From: Nematopogon swammerdamellus
Taxonomy: Eukaryota > Arthropoda > Insecta > Lepidoptera > Adelidae
Direction of reading: 5' to 3'
Length of the DNA stretch: 64,000 nt
Assembly (NCBI GenBank): GCA_946902875.1
Contig: OX336337.1
Span: forward strand, 2,852,001-2,916,000
Part shown: one piece after another, positions 1-9,889 of the stretch
How the letters are laid out: each line of letters starts with the position of its first letter
Position numbering within the stretch: position 1 is the stretch's first letter
Made by a program: the position numbers and the translations under genes
The notes under the pieces: generated by a model
Told to the model about the DNA's origin: nothing
What the model saw: only the letters and a program-made list of their open reading frames with translations
The model's database searches: none

Positions 1-84
1 ATCCGAATTCGATGAAACTTAGTATAAGCATATTTAACTATACGAGACACAGCATAGGCTAAATAAAATTCAGTTCCGGTTACG

Positions 85-128
85 CGAAGATGTGACTCTC
101 ATACAAACCGAATTGTTCCGCGCGCCGG
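85..128 (+). repeat. Short dispersed repeat segment
   Basis: A segment running from GAAGATGTG through CTCTCATACAAACCGAAT to GTTCCGCGCGCC recurs at about 17442-17484 with few differences. It is probably a fragment of a larger dispersed repeat. The remaining 1-238 shows no gene and is AT-rich apart from a short GC-rich patch after this segment. Confidence 0.5.
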
Positions 129-238
129 CGGCGGCGTAGGTATCTACTGTATGAGCGCGCGGGCGGGGTTACATTTTGGGATTAGTTGTTTATCAAAATG
201 TATGGAGATCTCAAATTTTATTTCCAATTTCGCCACAG

Positions 239-884
239 TTTTTTAGGGTTCCGTAGTCAACAAGGAACCCAGATAGTTTCGCCATGTCCGTCCGTCTGTC
301 TGTCCGCGGCTTAGCTCAGAGACCCTTAGCACTAGAAAGGTGTAAGTTGGTACATATTAATAACGCCGACAAAGTGGTAAAATAAAAATTTTTAACGCCT
401 ACACGTAAAGTGGAGATGAATTTTTTTTTCACGTCTACCCCATCGTGTGGGATGTCGTTGGATAGGTATTTAGAAAATATTCCGGGTTCGATAAAAGAAT
501 TTTTCGATTTAGGGATCCGTTTGCGAATTATTAAGCTTTTAAGTGCTATTTTTTTTTGTTAGAGTCAAATGTCCCCACCCCTTGCCAGCTAAACGGTTGT
601 CATTAGATATGTGAAAAAATTCACAGCAGTAGTATATATATCGAAATTAAAAGGAAATTATCACAGCTAAGTAGGCTGTACAGGTTGACGAGTAATAGTC
701 GACCAACTTATAAAATGTACGGACGACAGCCATCATTTCACTGTTGAAGAACTTTTTCAAATTAACATTTATTTATTCATTTCACCTACAAAATTATACA
801 AATAATCAAATAATTTATTTTGATAGGGTTCCGCAACTTAGGAACTCTACACTGCGCGTGATCCGACACGCACTTGACCGCCCT
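239..884 (+). repeat. Lepidopteran type-I GGGTTCCGTA repeat, diverged full-length copy
   Basis: It starts TTTTTAGGGTTCCGTAGTC, runs through TTTCGCCATGTCCGTCCG, TTAGCACTAGAAAGG and GTTGGATAGGTATTTA, and ends near CGACACGCACTTGACCG. I recognise this order of blocks from a very abundant non-coding repeat of moth genomes. Small ORFs across it have no family features and are taken as chance. The copy is diverged, with loss of most of the internal C-runs. Confidence 0.65.
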
Positions 885-1195
885 TTCTCTAATTCTCCCG
901 GCACCCGACAGCATGAATTCGCAAAACATTCGCATAATGTTTTGTATTTCACGCCGCCCGCAGCTACACATTCGCACCAATGTACCTACGCATGTCTTCA
1001 GTATTGCACCTATATTCTATTACATGGTAAAGAATAATTGTATGAGTATTATAACGTTCGCTATTCGCCGCGAATAACGTAGTCGAAACCGGTTAGTTAC
1101 TTTAAAAAAAGTATTTAATTAATTAGAAGTAATTACAGAATTGTTTTCAGGTCGGCGATAGCTTACAGACTATCTAAAATATATCGGAGTCTTCA
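885..1195. other. Stretch with no recognisable gene
   Basis: No coding similarity or repeat family recognised. A splice-acceptor-like TTGTTTTCAG|GT occurs at about 1142-1153, just before the retrotransposon fragment, but nothing around it supports an exon. Confidence 0.4.
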
Positions 1196-2504
1196 GTGAA
1201 GAGAACAATGCAGGCGGCCGGCCGAGGTGCTGTCCTCGACGCATCTTCTATATTAACCCTAACGGAAAACTTCGGTATACACGGCGACTTACTTCGTTGG
1301 TTCGCATCATATCTAAAAAATCGCAGTCAAGCTGTTACTGTGAGTGGATTCTGCTCAAGTTTTGTCCCAGTCTCATCAGGCGTGCCGCAAGGGTCTCATA
1401 TGGGCCCTCTTTTGTTTAATGTATTTATTAATGACATCTTATATTCTATTTTAAAGTCGGGCTTATTACTAAGCGGATGATGCTAAAATCATTAAAATAA
1501 TCAAATCTCCTCTAGACTGCCATCAGTTGCAGCAAGATTTAGATCGTCTTGGTAATTATTGTAAAAACAATTTTATTCAACTCAATGTAGACAAATGTTG
1601 TTGTATTACATACACTAGAAAAATAAATGTCATAAAATATAATTATAATATATATAACCAAATTCTACAAAGAGTTAATGAGATTCGTGACTTAGGTGTC
1701 ATCCTTGATAGTAAATTACTGTTTAAATCACACATTGACCACATAACTAGAAAAGCCTATAGGATGCTAGGTTTTATCTTTCGCACATGCGCTGTTTTTA
1801 AAGATCCATCTACATTCCGACTTCTTTATTCGGCCTACGTTAGATCTCACTTGGAATACGCTTCAATAATATGGAACCCACAATACAATATCTACATTGA
1901 CGAAATTGAGCGTATTCAAAATAAATTCATAAAATATGTTGGTTATAGAGTCCCTAGTTGCAGTTATGAAGGTAATGCATTTCTTATTCCTCTCATAAAA
2001 AGGCGACAGATATCTGACGTCTCCTTTCTTTTTAAAATTATTAATTGCTATGTCGAGTCACCATACCTATTAGAGAAGATTAAATTCAGGTGCCCAATCA
2101 AAGCGACACGATCTACAGACATATTCACCCTATCTAAGACACGTTGAATACTTACAACCAATCATTTAGTAATGTAGATTTATATTTAACTTCAAAAGAC
2201 TTTGTGTAAAATCGTTTGTTAGCTTAGTTAAGTAAATTATTTTATTATATTGTTTTTGGTATTTGTTTAATTGTACTTTTTTTTTTTTATTCTTCATTCA
2301 CTCTCTTTATTTCTAATTTATTTATCTTGATTCAAAATTTATTTCACTTTGTAGTCTTAGTTGATAAGTTATGTATAAATAAATGTAAATGTGGAAGCTT
2401 TACCGGTCTAGGCCTTGAGGTTAAGTACTTTATAGTACATTATTTAGTAATCATGTTGAACTGTATGCTTTCCAAAAATTTGAAAATAAAATAAAATAAA
2501 ATAA
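1196..2504 (+). pseudogene. Jockey/CR1-like non-LTR retrotransposon, 5'-truncated and frameshifted
   Basis: Reverse transcriptase remnant. RT similarity begins near 1243 ([15 protein letters not shown]), followed by [14 protein letters not shown] at the RT core. The frame then breaks around 1465-1478, where the catalytic box is left as ADDAKI in a second frame that runs to 2147. The C-terminal part carries RDLGVILDSKLLF, VRSHLEYASIIWNPQYN and ERIQNKFIKY, the usual order after the RT core in this group. The 3' UTR ends in an AAAATAAAATAAAATAA tail at about 2484-2504. The 5' half (ORF1, endonuclease, RT fingers) is missing, so this is a dead copy. A related but distinct RT lies at 62532-63935 on the other strand. 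Confidence 0.8.
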
Positions 2505-2537
2505 CCTAGTTGAGGCGGCGCATGTCGGGTATATTAA

Positions 2538-2584
2538 ATTTATTATTATTATTAATTATTATTATTAATTTATTATTATTTATT
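2538..2584. repeat. (TAA)n tract at the 3' junction of the R4/Dong-type element
   Basis: An interrupted TTA/TAA microsatellite abuts the 3' end of the minus-strand element. A second TTA run is found at its 5' end (6777-6790). Known Dong elements of Bombyx insert into TAA repeats, so this is read as the target. Confidence 0.75.
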
Positions 2585-5500
2585 CGTTTATTGACACATT
2601 TCTTTTTTATATTAATTTTACATAAAAAACTTAAATCTAAAATTAATATAAAATAACAAAATGGAATTTCCACCACCGGCGGCGGGGCGAACCCAGGCTA
2701 CCGATGGTCGGACCCGAGAGAGAGAAACCTTCGGACAATTCGAGCGGTGTCGAGCAAGACCGCCTTCTGCATCTGACCCTTGATCCAAGCAAGTGGCTCT
2801 AGTGAGAGCCTCTTGAGATGATGGTCGAGGCTCTTCGCTATCAGCCCATGCGCAGACACGACTATGGGCACAACGATCGTCGAGTCCACGGGCCACATGT
2901 CGGTAACCTCATGAGACAGATCGATGTATTTTAACATCTTGTCTTTTTCTGCCTTCACAAGGTTCTCGTCATGCGGCACCGTGATGTCGACGAGCGCTGC
3001 GCGCCGCGCCTCCCGGTCGATGATTACTATGTCAGGTCTATTAGCCATAATAGTCCTATCAGTGATAATCGACCGGTCCCAGTAGAGCGTGATGTGAGCA
3101 TTTTCGAGAACTGGCTGTGGGTTATACTTGTAGTAAGGCACCTCCGAGCCGACAAGGTTGAACTTCAAAGCAAGTTGCTGATGGATGATCCTGGCTACTA
3201 GGTTGTGCCTGTGCAAATACTCGGAGTTGGCAAGTTGCGAACAACCGGAGATTACATGTCTGAGGGATTCGCCAGGTTTGTGGCAGGCGCGGCAGATGTC
3301 AATGGTGCCATCCTTCATAATGAATCTCCTGTAATTGTTGGTCTTGACAACTTCGTCTTGTATTGCACAGACAAAACCCTCGGTTTCCCCAAAGAGGTCC
3401 CCGAAGCGTAGCCAGTGCACGGAGGCGAGTTGATCTACATCCGGCCCCGTGAGAGACCGGAAGTACCTACCGTGCAGCGCCTTGCCTTTCCATACTTCCA
3501 GGCGGTCCTCGGTGCTCAGTACAAGTGGCTTCCGCCAGTCCTCTTTTCCCATGTCCAACGGGGTAAGGCCTTTATCACTGACGACGACATCGCGGTGCAT
3601 CTCACAAACATCAGTCTTTTCCATAAAATACTGACGGAGATTGCATACCTCGCGGTTGTGTAGGTTTTTGGCATTTAGCATACCTCTACCCCCACACTTC
3701 CGCGGGATATACAATCTCATGACCGATGATCGTGGGTGATGCATCCGGGACGTCGTCATCAGCGTTCTGACCTTTCTGTCCAGGGCGTCCAGCTCAGTCT
3801 GAGACCATTTGAGTATGCCAAAGGTGTATATAAGAACGGGCATGACCCAACCGTTGTAGGCTCTGATTTTATTACCGCCCGACAATAGACTTTTCAGTAC
3901 TATTGTGAGACGGTGATAGAATTTAGCCTTTGCATGTTGTTTCATGACCGTATCCTTGATACCAAGGCACTCCTGCATACCCAAATATTTGTAGGTTTCT
4001 TCGTCAGAGAGGGCTCGAATGTTCACCGACTCCGAGAGTTGAATCCCGTCGGAGGCCATGACCCTCCCTCGTTTTATATGGATGCTCGCACACTTGTCTA
4101 TTCCGAACTCCATTCCAATGTCCGTGCTGAAATTTTCAGTTGTCTTCAGCATCGACATCAGCTCAGAGTCCGAACTAGCCTGTATTTTTAGGTCATCCAT
4201 ATACAAGTGAGAAATCGAGTGGCTCCCTCTCCGCAGAAAGTAGCCCAGTCCCGAATCCTCCAGAAGCGAACTGAGAGGGTTCAGAGCTAAGCAGAACCAA
4301 AGCGGGCTCAGGCTGTCACCCTGGAAGATGCCCCGCCGTATATGAATGCAGTCGTCCACATCAGAAAGCTGTCTTTCACCTGGAAGGCTGAGAACTGTTT
4401 TCCATTGTTCCATACATGCACTCAGGAATTGACAGATGTTTTCATCAACTTTGTATATTAGTAAAACTTTCTTGAGCCATGTGTGGGGTACAGAATCAAA
4501 TGCCTTTTTATAATCAATCCAGGTGGCGGACAGATTCTTTCTGCTGCGGCGAACCTGCTGGAAAATAGTCGCATCTATGAGAAGAAGCTCCTTAGTACCG
4601 CGGGATCCAGCCCGACATCCATTCTGAGTAGCCGACATGATGTTATTTTGGCGGTCGTGAACATTTATTTTGTTTGTCAGAATGGATGTCAGTAGTTTAT
4701 AGATAGTAGGCAAACATGTAATTGGTCTGTAATTTTTTGGATCCGCGGTACTACCGGTTTTATGGAGCAGGTGGGTGATTCCTGTGGTCATGAACTCTGG
4801 TAGCGCTCGTTGGTCTATGGCTTCTTGGTATTGAATTGCCAAGCGAGCATGGCAGCAAGTAAGCCATTTGAGCCAGAAGTTGTGCAGTCCGTCGGCCCCG
4901 GGAGACTTCCAATTGTGGGCACGACGGATTGCCGAACTAACATCAAGCTCTGTCAAGTTCACTGGCTCCATCGGCTCTATGTCTTGACATGCTCGCTCGA
5001 CAGTCCTCATCCATTCACCTTCGACGTGGCAGACGGGCTCTGACCATATTTTACTCCAGAATTGATAATTTTCTGCTTTGGTAGGTTTAGTCTCATCTGC
5101 CACTAGCTGTTTAGGCTGCTCCCAGTTTCTATACACCCGCCTTTGGTCACTCTGGAACTGGCGATTCAGTTGATATCGATCGACACGCTCTCTATAGCGG
5201 CGGATACGCTTTGCCCACGCGCTGATCCGCTGCTTCAGGTCGTCTATGCGCTCCGTGACCACTGACTTGAAGTTGGGATGGGAGGGCCTTATTACAACCC
5301 CTTTTAGAACTTTAGTCACGAACCGCATAATTTTTGGTCGCATATTTCCTGACCTGAAGCAGCAAAGCTTCCCTATGAGGACCCGTGCCTCGTCGATACG
5401 TTTCTGTATTCTCCTCTGCCAAGCGGGGACCGCCAACGTTGGGCCTGTGTGTCTCGCGCGGTTGTTGTTTTCGAATTTGACACCGGCCATTCGACATGCG

Positions 5501-6776
5501 GCGATCGCCGCACAACAGAGGAGTGAGTGGGTATCGACTAGGCTCTCGCTAGATTCCATATATGGTTTTAAATGGGAATTCATGGTCCCCACAATGCTCA
5601 TATTTTTTCTATTTGTGGGCAAGCGCGGTATTCGCGGCCTAGTTACAAAGCTTACCGATCGAAACTCCAAAATCGCCCGCTCCAGGGCGCTTCTCATTTG
5701 CTCATCATCCTGGGTACTTACGTCTCCCACTACTACCTCACCCCCGTCCTCCGCTGAAGGTGGTGGCTGTGACAGCAGCTCACTTATATTCGCCACTTCA
5801 CATACAGGGGCGTGTGGTGAGCGGAGCGCGTCCGACAAGGCGCAGACAGCGTCTGCGCGCGGCTGCGAAGAAGCGGGAGCTATGGTAGTAGGGAGCGCAT
5901 CTAGGCGCAGTCGTTCCAGCACGGCGTCATCCAAGAACTTCCGTGTCCGGATGACGCGTACCTGGTCTGATAGACGCTGGGCTGAAAAAGACATTGTCGG
6001 TTCAAGAGCCTGAAACTCAGTAAGCAGTCTTGCTCGAAACATGGTCCGGTTGGTTTCTCCCTCTGTGGCCCTGTAGTACGCCGTCATGACTTTCATATTA
6101 AGGTCATAGGGCCAGCGCATACGGCGCACTACACCATCGGTAGCGGGGACTATAGGCGGAGCATGAAGCCCCGATGGCCCCAAGCCGGCCGGTGGTGGAC
6201 GTCGTCCTCGTCGTAGTTCTTCTGACGGGAGCGGCGTCGTCGGCCCGTCGTCGTCGCCAGATGATTCTGACGACGTCACGGCGGGCGTCGGTGGAGGGTG
6301 TGCGGTGGATGGTATCAAAGTGGCGACTCGTGGGCGCAGGCGGCGGCGGCACGGTGATGCGGGCGCGGGTGGGGAGGGCGAGGTGTCTGATGCGCTGCTG
6401 GGCCGGTGCACAGACACGCGTCGGGGGCGGCGTGTGGTGTTCCGTGCACGGTGTCCTAGTTGGGTGTTCTGACCACGGCCTGCAGCGCCGCTTGCAGCTG
6501 TACCTGCCCGCTGAGGCGCCGACCGTGTCGCCGTACGCCGGGAGCCGCCGCTGTCATGCATTGACATGTGCTGTGCTATTGAGGCGCCGCCGGGCTTCGA
6601 CTCCTGTGCTGGCTCGCATGCTTACTCCAGCACTGCGGGGCCGTGCGCCGTTGGTGATTGTTCCGCGCTTTGTGCGGGCCCGGTAAGGCGCCTTCAGCTG
6701 CCTTTTAAATTATTTTCTTGTTAAGGGCAGATTTTGCAAAACATGTCATCTTGACAGCTTTTCTTCTTTTCTTCTT
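2585..6776 (-). mobile_element. R4/Dong-type non-LTR retrotransposon, apparently full length
   Basis: Element on the minus strand: 5' UTR about 6568-6776, one long ORF 6567-2698, 3' UTR down to about 2585, then TAA repeats on both sides. The last 300 bp recur at 45800-46075 as a 5'-truncated copy with a similar 3' UTR, which independently marks the 3' end. Site-specific R4-clade elements use a restriction-like endonuclease, and the ORF carries that domain. The intact frame and target-type flanks suggest a recent insertion. Confidence 0.8.
2698..6567 (-). CDS. R4/Dong-type reverse transcriptase with restriction-like endonuclease, 1289 aa
   Basis: Single ORF expected to nick target DNA and reverse transcribe its own RNA at the nick. 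Order seen: a Ser/Pro/Arg-rich N-terminus of about 140 residues; a conserved block starting MRWPYDLNMKVM near residue 150; the RT domain at roughly 560-860 with KNYRPITCLPTIYKLL, a DYKKAFDSVPH box, GIFQGDSLSPLWF and the catalytic LYMDDLK near residue 787; a CCHC knuckle (CX2CX8HX4C) at about 1092-1109; then RPDIVIID and ALVDITVP near 1178-1196, matching the PD...D core of restriction-like endonucleases. No APE endonuclease and no obvious N-terminal zinc finger is seen. No internal stop or frameshift, so the protein could be functional. The start is the first ATG of the open frame; a slightly later ATG (residue 3) is also possible. Confidence 0.85.
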   Translation of the reverse strand: MSMHDSGGSRRTATRSAPQRAGTAASGAAGRGQNTQLGHRARNTTRRPRRVSVHRPSSASDTSPSPPAPASPCRRRLRPRVATLIPSTAHPPPTPAVTSSESSGDDDGPTTPLPSEELRRGRRPPPAGLGPSGLHAPPIVPATDGVVRRMRWPYDLNMKVMTAYYRATEGETNRTMFRARLLTEFQALEPTMSFSAQRLSDQVRVIRTRKFLDDAVLERLRLDALPTTIAPASSQPRADAVCALSDALRSPHAPVCEVANISELLSQPPPSAEDGGEVVVGDVSTQDDEQMRSALERAILEFRSVSFVTRPRIPRLPTNRKNMSIVGTMNSHLKPYMESSESLVDTHSLLCCAAIAACRMAGVKFENNNRARHTGPTLAVPAWQRRIQKRIDEARVLIGKLCCFRSGNMRPKIMRFVTKVLKGVVIRPSHPNFKSVVTERIDDLKQRISAWAKRIRRYRERVDRYQLNRQFQSDQRRVYRNWEQPKQLVADETKPTKAENYQFWSKIWSEPVCHVEGEWMRTVERACQDIEPMEPVNLTELDVSSAIRRAHNWKSPGADGLHNFWLKWLTCCHARLAIQYQEAIDQRALPEFMTTGITHLLHKTGSTADPKNYRPITCLPTIYKLLTSILTNKINVHDRQNNIMSATQNGCRAGSRGTKELLLIDATIFQQVRRSRKNLSATWIDYKKAFDSVPHTWLKKVLLIYKVDENICQFLSACMEQWKTVLSLPGERQLSDVDDCIHIRRGIFQGDSLSPLWFCLALNPLSSLLEDSGLGYFLRRGSHSISHLYMDDLKIQASSDSELMSMLKTTENFSTDIGMEFGIDKCASIHIKRGRVMASDGIQLSESVNIRALSDEETYKYLGMQECLGIKDTVMKQHAKAKFYHRLTIVLKSLLSGGNKIRAYNGWVMPVLIYTFGILKWSQTELDALDRKVRTLMTTSRMHHPRSSVMRLYIPRKCGGRGMLNAKNLHNREVCNLRQYFMEKTDVCEMHRDVVVSDKGLTPLDMGKEDWRKPLVLSTEDRLEVWKGKALHGRYFRSLTGPDVDQLASVHWLRFGDLFGETEGFVCAIQDEVVKTNNYRRFIMKDGTIDICRACHKPGESLRHVISGCSQLANSEYLHRHNLVARIIHQQLALKFNLVGSEVPYYKYNPQPVLENAHITLYWDRSIITDRTIMANRPDIVIIDREARRAALVDITVPHDENLVKAEKDKMLKYIDLSHEVTDMWPVDSTIVVPIVVSAHGLIAKSLDHHLKRLSLEPLAWIKGQMQKAVLLDTARIVRRFLSLGSDHR

Positions 6777-6790
6777 TATTATTATTATTA
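6777..6790. repeat. TTA run at the 5' junction of the R4/Dong-type element
   Basis: TTATTATTATTATT directly follows the end of the element's 5' UTR. With the TAA tract at 2538-2584 it brackets the element. Confidence 0.7.
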
Positions 6791-6816
6791 AAGTGCCTGC
6801 GCGCGAAGTCCTGCAT

Positions 6817-6972
6817 TTGAAAGTATACCCGACGCCAGCGCGATCAGTGACGTCACAAATGTTGGGTGAATGTACATTTTAAAGGGCTTAATTATCAATT
6901 TCTGTGTTTGAAAATATACCCGATGCTAGCGCAGCCAGTGACGTCACGAGCGCTGGGTAGAGGTATATTTTC
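6817..6972. repeat. Two quasi-palindromic units, each centred on a full CRE-type TGACGTCA
   Basis: Two direct copies of a roughly 65-bp unit (about 6817-6880 and 6907-6972). Each reads ATACCCGA-GC-AGCGC, CAGTGACGTCAC, then a partial mirror (GCGCTGGGTA, GTATATTTT). The TGACGTCA octamers are at 6848-6855 and 6939-6946. Probably a MITE-like palindromic repeat; whether the CRE octamer binds anything is unknown. Confidence 0.55.
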
Positions 6973-6985
6973 CAAATAAGCGCCG

Positions 6986-7089
6986 TCGTGGCATTCGAAA
7001 CCCCCGCGTACGACCGAATGTCCATGGGCGTCCTTAGACACCTTATGAGTAGATCGGCGCCACATGTCGCGCTTTCTATAAAAAAAAAC
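6986..7089 (+). repeat. 3'-terminal fragment of a Jockey-clade element
   Basis: GAATGTCCATGGGC..., ...CCACATGTCGCGCT..ATAAAAAAA matches the 3' UTR and poly(A) of the longer Jockey-clade copy ending at 28097. Related 3' ends lie on the minus strand at 10700-10822 and 20929-21041. Confidence 0.65.
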
Positions 7090-7367
7090 CGGCCAATGCG
7101 ATTCGGACTCGCGCACCGAGGTTTCCGCACCACAATAAAAAACATGAAAATAAAACACGTTTCTCGTATGGGTACCCCCTTAATTTTTTACTTTTTCTAT
7201 TTTTTATTATTTGTTGTTATAACAATATCTGCCCTGTAAAAATTTCAACAGGCTATCTGTTACGGTTCAAGAGATACAGCCCTCGGACAGATAGACGGAC
7301 GGACAGACAGACAGACAGTCGGCGTAGGCTTAGTAATAGGCTTCCGTACGGGATACGGAAACCTAAA
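7090..7367 (+). repeat. GGTTTCCGTA-type dispersed repeat, first of three in tandem
   Basis: Starts ACCGGCCAATGCG..ACTCGCGCACCGAGG, has the TTATTATTTGTTGTTAT block, CGGTTCAAGAGATACAGCC and a GACGGACAGACAGACAG run, and ends GGATACGGAAACCTAAAAA. Well-known architecture of a moth interspersed repeat; non-coding. Confidence 0.65.
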
Positions 7368-7657
7368 AACCGGCTAAGTGCGAGGCGGACTCGCGCACCG
7401 AGGTTTCCGTACCACAAAAAAAAACATTGAAAAAAAACAGGTTTCCTGTATGGGAACCCCCCCCTTAATTTTTTACTTTTTCTATTTTTTATTATTTGTT
7501 GTTATATCGGCCATAATAACACATATTCTGTGAAAATTTCAACGGGCGACCTATTACGGTTCAAGAGATACAGCCCTCGGATGGACAGACGGACGGACAG
7601 ACAGAAAGACGGCGTAGGCTTAGTAATAGGCTTCCGTACGGGATACGGAAACCTAAA
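7368..7657 (+). repeat. GGTTTCCGTA-type dispersed repeat, second tandem copy
   Basis: Begins CCGGCTAAGTGCGAGGCGG immediately after the AAAAA end of the first copy and finishes with the same GGATACGGAAACCTAAAAA. Very similar in length and order to the copy before it. Confidence 0.65.
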
Positions 7658-7987
7658 AAGTGCGAGTCGAACTCGCGCACCAAGGGTCCCGTATCGCCAT
7701 GTCAAGGCTAGCGCTACTCACGCCATCTAGATGGCGTGTTATGAAATGCTTCATATTAGTTAATGTCATGCTTCATAATCTATTCGGTAGATGGCGCGCG
7801 CGCATACACTTTTTGGTTTCTTCTATGGAATATCGGCCATAATAACACATTTTTGTGAAAATTTCAACGGGCTACCTATTACGGTTCAAGAGATACAGCC
7901 CTCGGACAGAAGGACGGACGGACAGACAGACAGACAGACGGCGTAGGCTTAGTAATAGGGTTCCGTGCGGAAACGGAACCCTAAAAA
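7658..7987 (+). repeat. GGTTCCGTA-type dispersed repeat, third tandem copy, longer subtype
   Basis: Begins GTGCGAGTCGAACTCGCGC without spacer after the second copy and ends GGAAACGGAACCCTAAAAA. It contains an extra segment (CTTCATATTAGTTAATGTC, ATTCGGTAGATGGCGCGCG) also present at 31727-32160 and 43959-44213, so it belongs to a longer subtype than its two neighbours. Confidence 0.65.
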
Positions 7988-8143
7988 GAAAGACAGCCCA
8001 GCAACAGTCAGCAAATCTGGTGGCATGGCACCTAACTGGGCTTGGTTTCGCGAGGAGAGGTACATTTGGGTCTGCCGACTGCACTTTGGTGCTTCGGCAT
8101 AGTCACCCATGATGGTTTCCATAAAAAAATTGGTTGTCTGTAA

Positions 8144-8390
8144 AGTCGGTTTACGGACGATAGTTTTACGTGATAACGTCATGAAGAAACACAGCTATAA
8201 GAATTGTACAATCGTACATTTGTCGATTTCTAGCCTCGATTACCGTACGATACGGCAATTACCGTACGTTTGGCAACACTGCCGCTTGGGCCGAGGACGT
8301 TTCCATGGTAACTTTGAATATCAACGTGGCACTCTTTCGTACGTGCTGCCCATGTTCATCAATTTATAAGACGTTATCACGTCAAAAATA
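8144..8390. repeat. Probable MITE with TTTTACGTGATAACGTC inverted ends
   Basis: The 17-bp arm TTTTACGTGATAACGTC at 8164-8180 is mirrored by GACGTTATCACGTCAAAA at 8370-8387. Flanking bases continue with weaker symmetry. No ORF of note inside. It lies 330 bp upstream of lipocalin-like gene 1. Confidence 0.5.
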
Positions 8391-8649
8391 TTAACAAAAA
8401 AAAGATGTAGGTATAGGTCGTTCATTCTAACCTGAGGCGTACAAATACATTCACACATGACAGTGAGCATACAATTCTGCGAGTTTAGTTGTGCTCAGGC
8501 CATGTTTATGCGCATGTCAAGCATTTGTATTAGAGAAATGCATGTGTGTGCGGCCTCAAGTTAGGCCGTCCATGCTATACCTACTTATTAGAATAAATTT
8601 AAGCAAAAATGTTCTTACGAATTCTCGTAATAACAACTTTATCTGCACC

Positions 8650-8664
8650 TTCACCTTTGATAAC
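8650..8664 (+). promoter_or_regulatory. Conserved upstream block with GATA-type site, gene 1
   Basis: TTCACCTTTGATAAC, 59 bp before the ATG at 8723. The same block occurs upstream of gene 2 (13238-13252, minus) and, with small changes, gene 3 (60443-60458). TGATAA fits the WGATAR consensus of GATA factors. The leader just before the ATG (GCAGAGCATTCAATCAAA) is also conserved among the three. Confidence 0.5.
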
Positions 8665-8722
8665 ATTCGAACTCGAAATATCAAATAAAAATCAGCTTAA
8701 TATCGCAGAGCATTCAATCAAA

Positions 8723-9325
8723 ATGTTCGAACGAGTGTGGTTGTGTCTCGCGGCGCTGCTGCTGCCGACCTGCCTGGCCTACCCCGCGTCCGGCGTCGAG
8801 ACAACTTGCGACGATCTCGTCAGAGGAGTCACCTTCGATCCCCGCCTTGCTCTGGGCAACTGGACGACCGTCTACGTCTGGACCAATAATGAAGCAGAGA
8901 ACTTGACCGAAATATCGACCATAAGTGAGCTCACTGTAGCGGAACTAGAACAATATCGCGACATCGTTAAGGACTATCCAGACGCCAAGATAAAGCTTAA
9001 ATTTACCATACATGATGTGTCGGCATCGACGAAACTTGATGTCGTTTCGGTGCTCATTCCTGAGGAAACATCAGGAAAAATAAAAGCCTGGGCCACATAC
9101 ATAAAAAGGGACGGTAATCAACTAAGACTGCCACAACCGGTTCAATTCACCATGCGGTTGAAGATCGCTGACGGATTTCTGATCGTGATGTTGTGTGAGA
9201 TTAAGAAAATATACATGATGTCAAGGCCCGGCAACTTCGACGAAGTCAAGCTGCTGCGGGTGGCAGCAGACCAGCATATTGAAGGTGTTGGAGGGAAAAG
9301 GGTGTATCCATACACTCATGCCTAG
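8723..9325 (+). CDS. Secreted lipocalin-like protein, paralogue 1 (200 aa)
   Basis: Seen: residues 1-19 form a signal peptide (VWLCLAALLLPTCLAYP). The mature protein opens with TTCDDLVRGVTFDPRLALGNWTTVY, whose FDP...GxW pattern resembles the first conserved region of lipocalins. Near the C-terminus, FLIVMLCEIKKIYMMSR is followed by a helix-like stretch (EVKLLRVAADQHIEGVGG), like the last strand and helix of insect lipocalins. Mature cysteines number two, enough for one disulphide. N-glycosylation sequons NWT and NLT are present. The upstream ATG at 8609 is in frame, but this start is preferred because the 5' leader and signal peptide align with both paralogues. AATAAA signals cluster at about 9430. 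The gene has no intron, unusual for an insect lipocalin. Ligand and tissue are unknown; the lipocalin assignment is an inference from short motifs. Confidence 0.6.
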   Translation: MFERVWLCLAALLLPTCLAYPASGVETTCDDLVRGVTFDPRLALGNWTTVYVWTNNEAENLTEISTISELTVAELEQYRDIVKDYPDAKIKLKFTIHDVSASTKLDVVSVLIPEETSGKIKAWATYIKRDGNQLRLPQPVQFTMRLKIADGFLIVMLCEIKKIYMMSRPGNFDEVKLLRVAADQHIEGVGGKRVYPYTHA

Positions 9326-9889
9326 AACTGTATGGAGTTCAATAGAAAACTACATCGAAACATGGACAAGTGAACGACTCAGCGGATAATCATGATCACC
9401 AGAAGCCAGCAAGAATTATATAAACATCAAATAAAATAAAAAAATAAAAAACAATGTACAATTCAAAGTTATGGTATTAAACTTAAAAGAAAATTATAAC
9501 GAGATATTCTTGTAATTCAAATGTACAATGCCTAACACATTTTAACAACATACGATCGTCGAACCTGCTTGTGGAGAAACTGCAATATATATTTTTATTA
9601 ATATCAATTAAATACTTTTTTATACCAATATTTGGTTTTAGTTATTTTTGGTGTTGCAACCCCAACCGTAAAACCCGAAAGGGCGTAATTCTGTACGTGA
9701 AATAGAACAACTTTTGTTCTAGGACTTTTTAATTTGAAGAAAAAAAAATGTTTTTTTCTCCATACATTTTGAGAATGTGTTCAAAATTTGTATGGAAAAA
9801 ATATTTTTTGTTTGTTTAAAAAATATTTTTTCTCCCCAGAAGTTGTTTAGTTTCACATATAGAATAACGGGAGCGGAATATCCCAGCGG
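9326..9889. other. AT-rich 3' flank of gene 1
   Basis: Contains several AATAAA-type signals from 9430 and no other recognisable feature until the inverted repeat pair. Confidence 0.4.

Noticed and set aside
5246..6013. 255-codon plus-strand ORF
   Set aside because: It is antisense to the R4/Dong-type ORF, whose RT and endonuclease motifs are clear.
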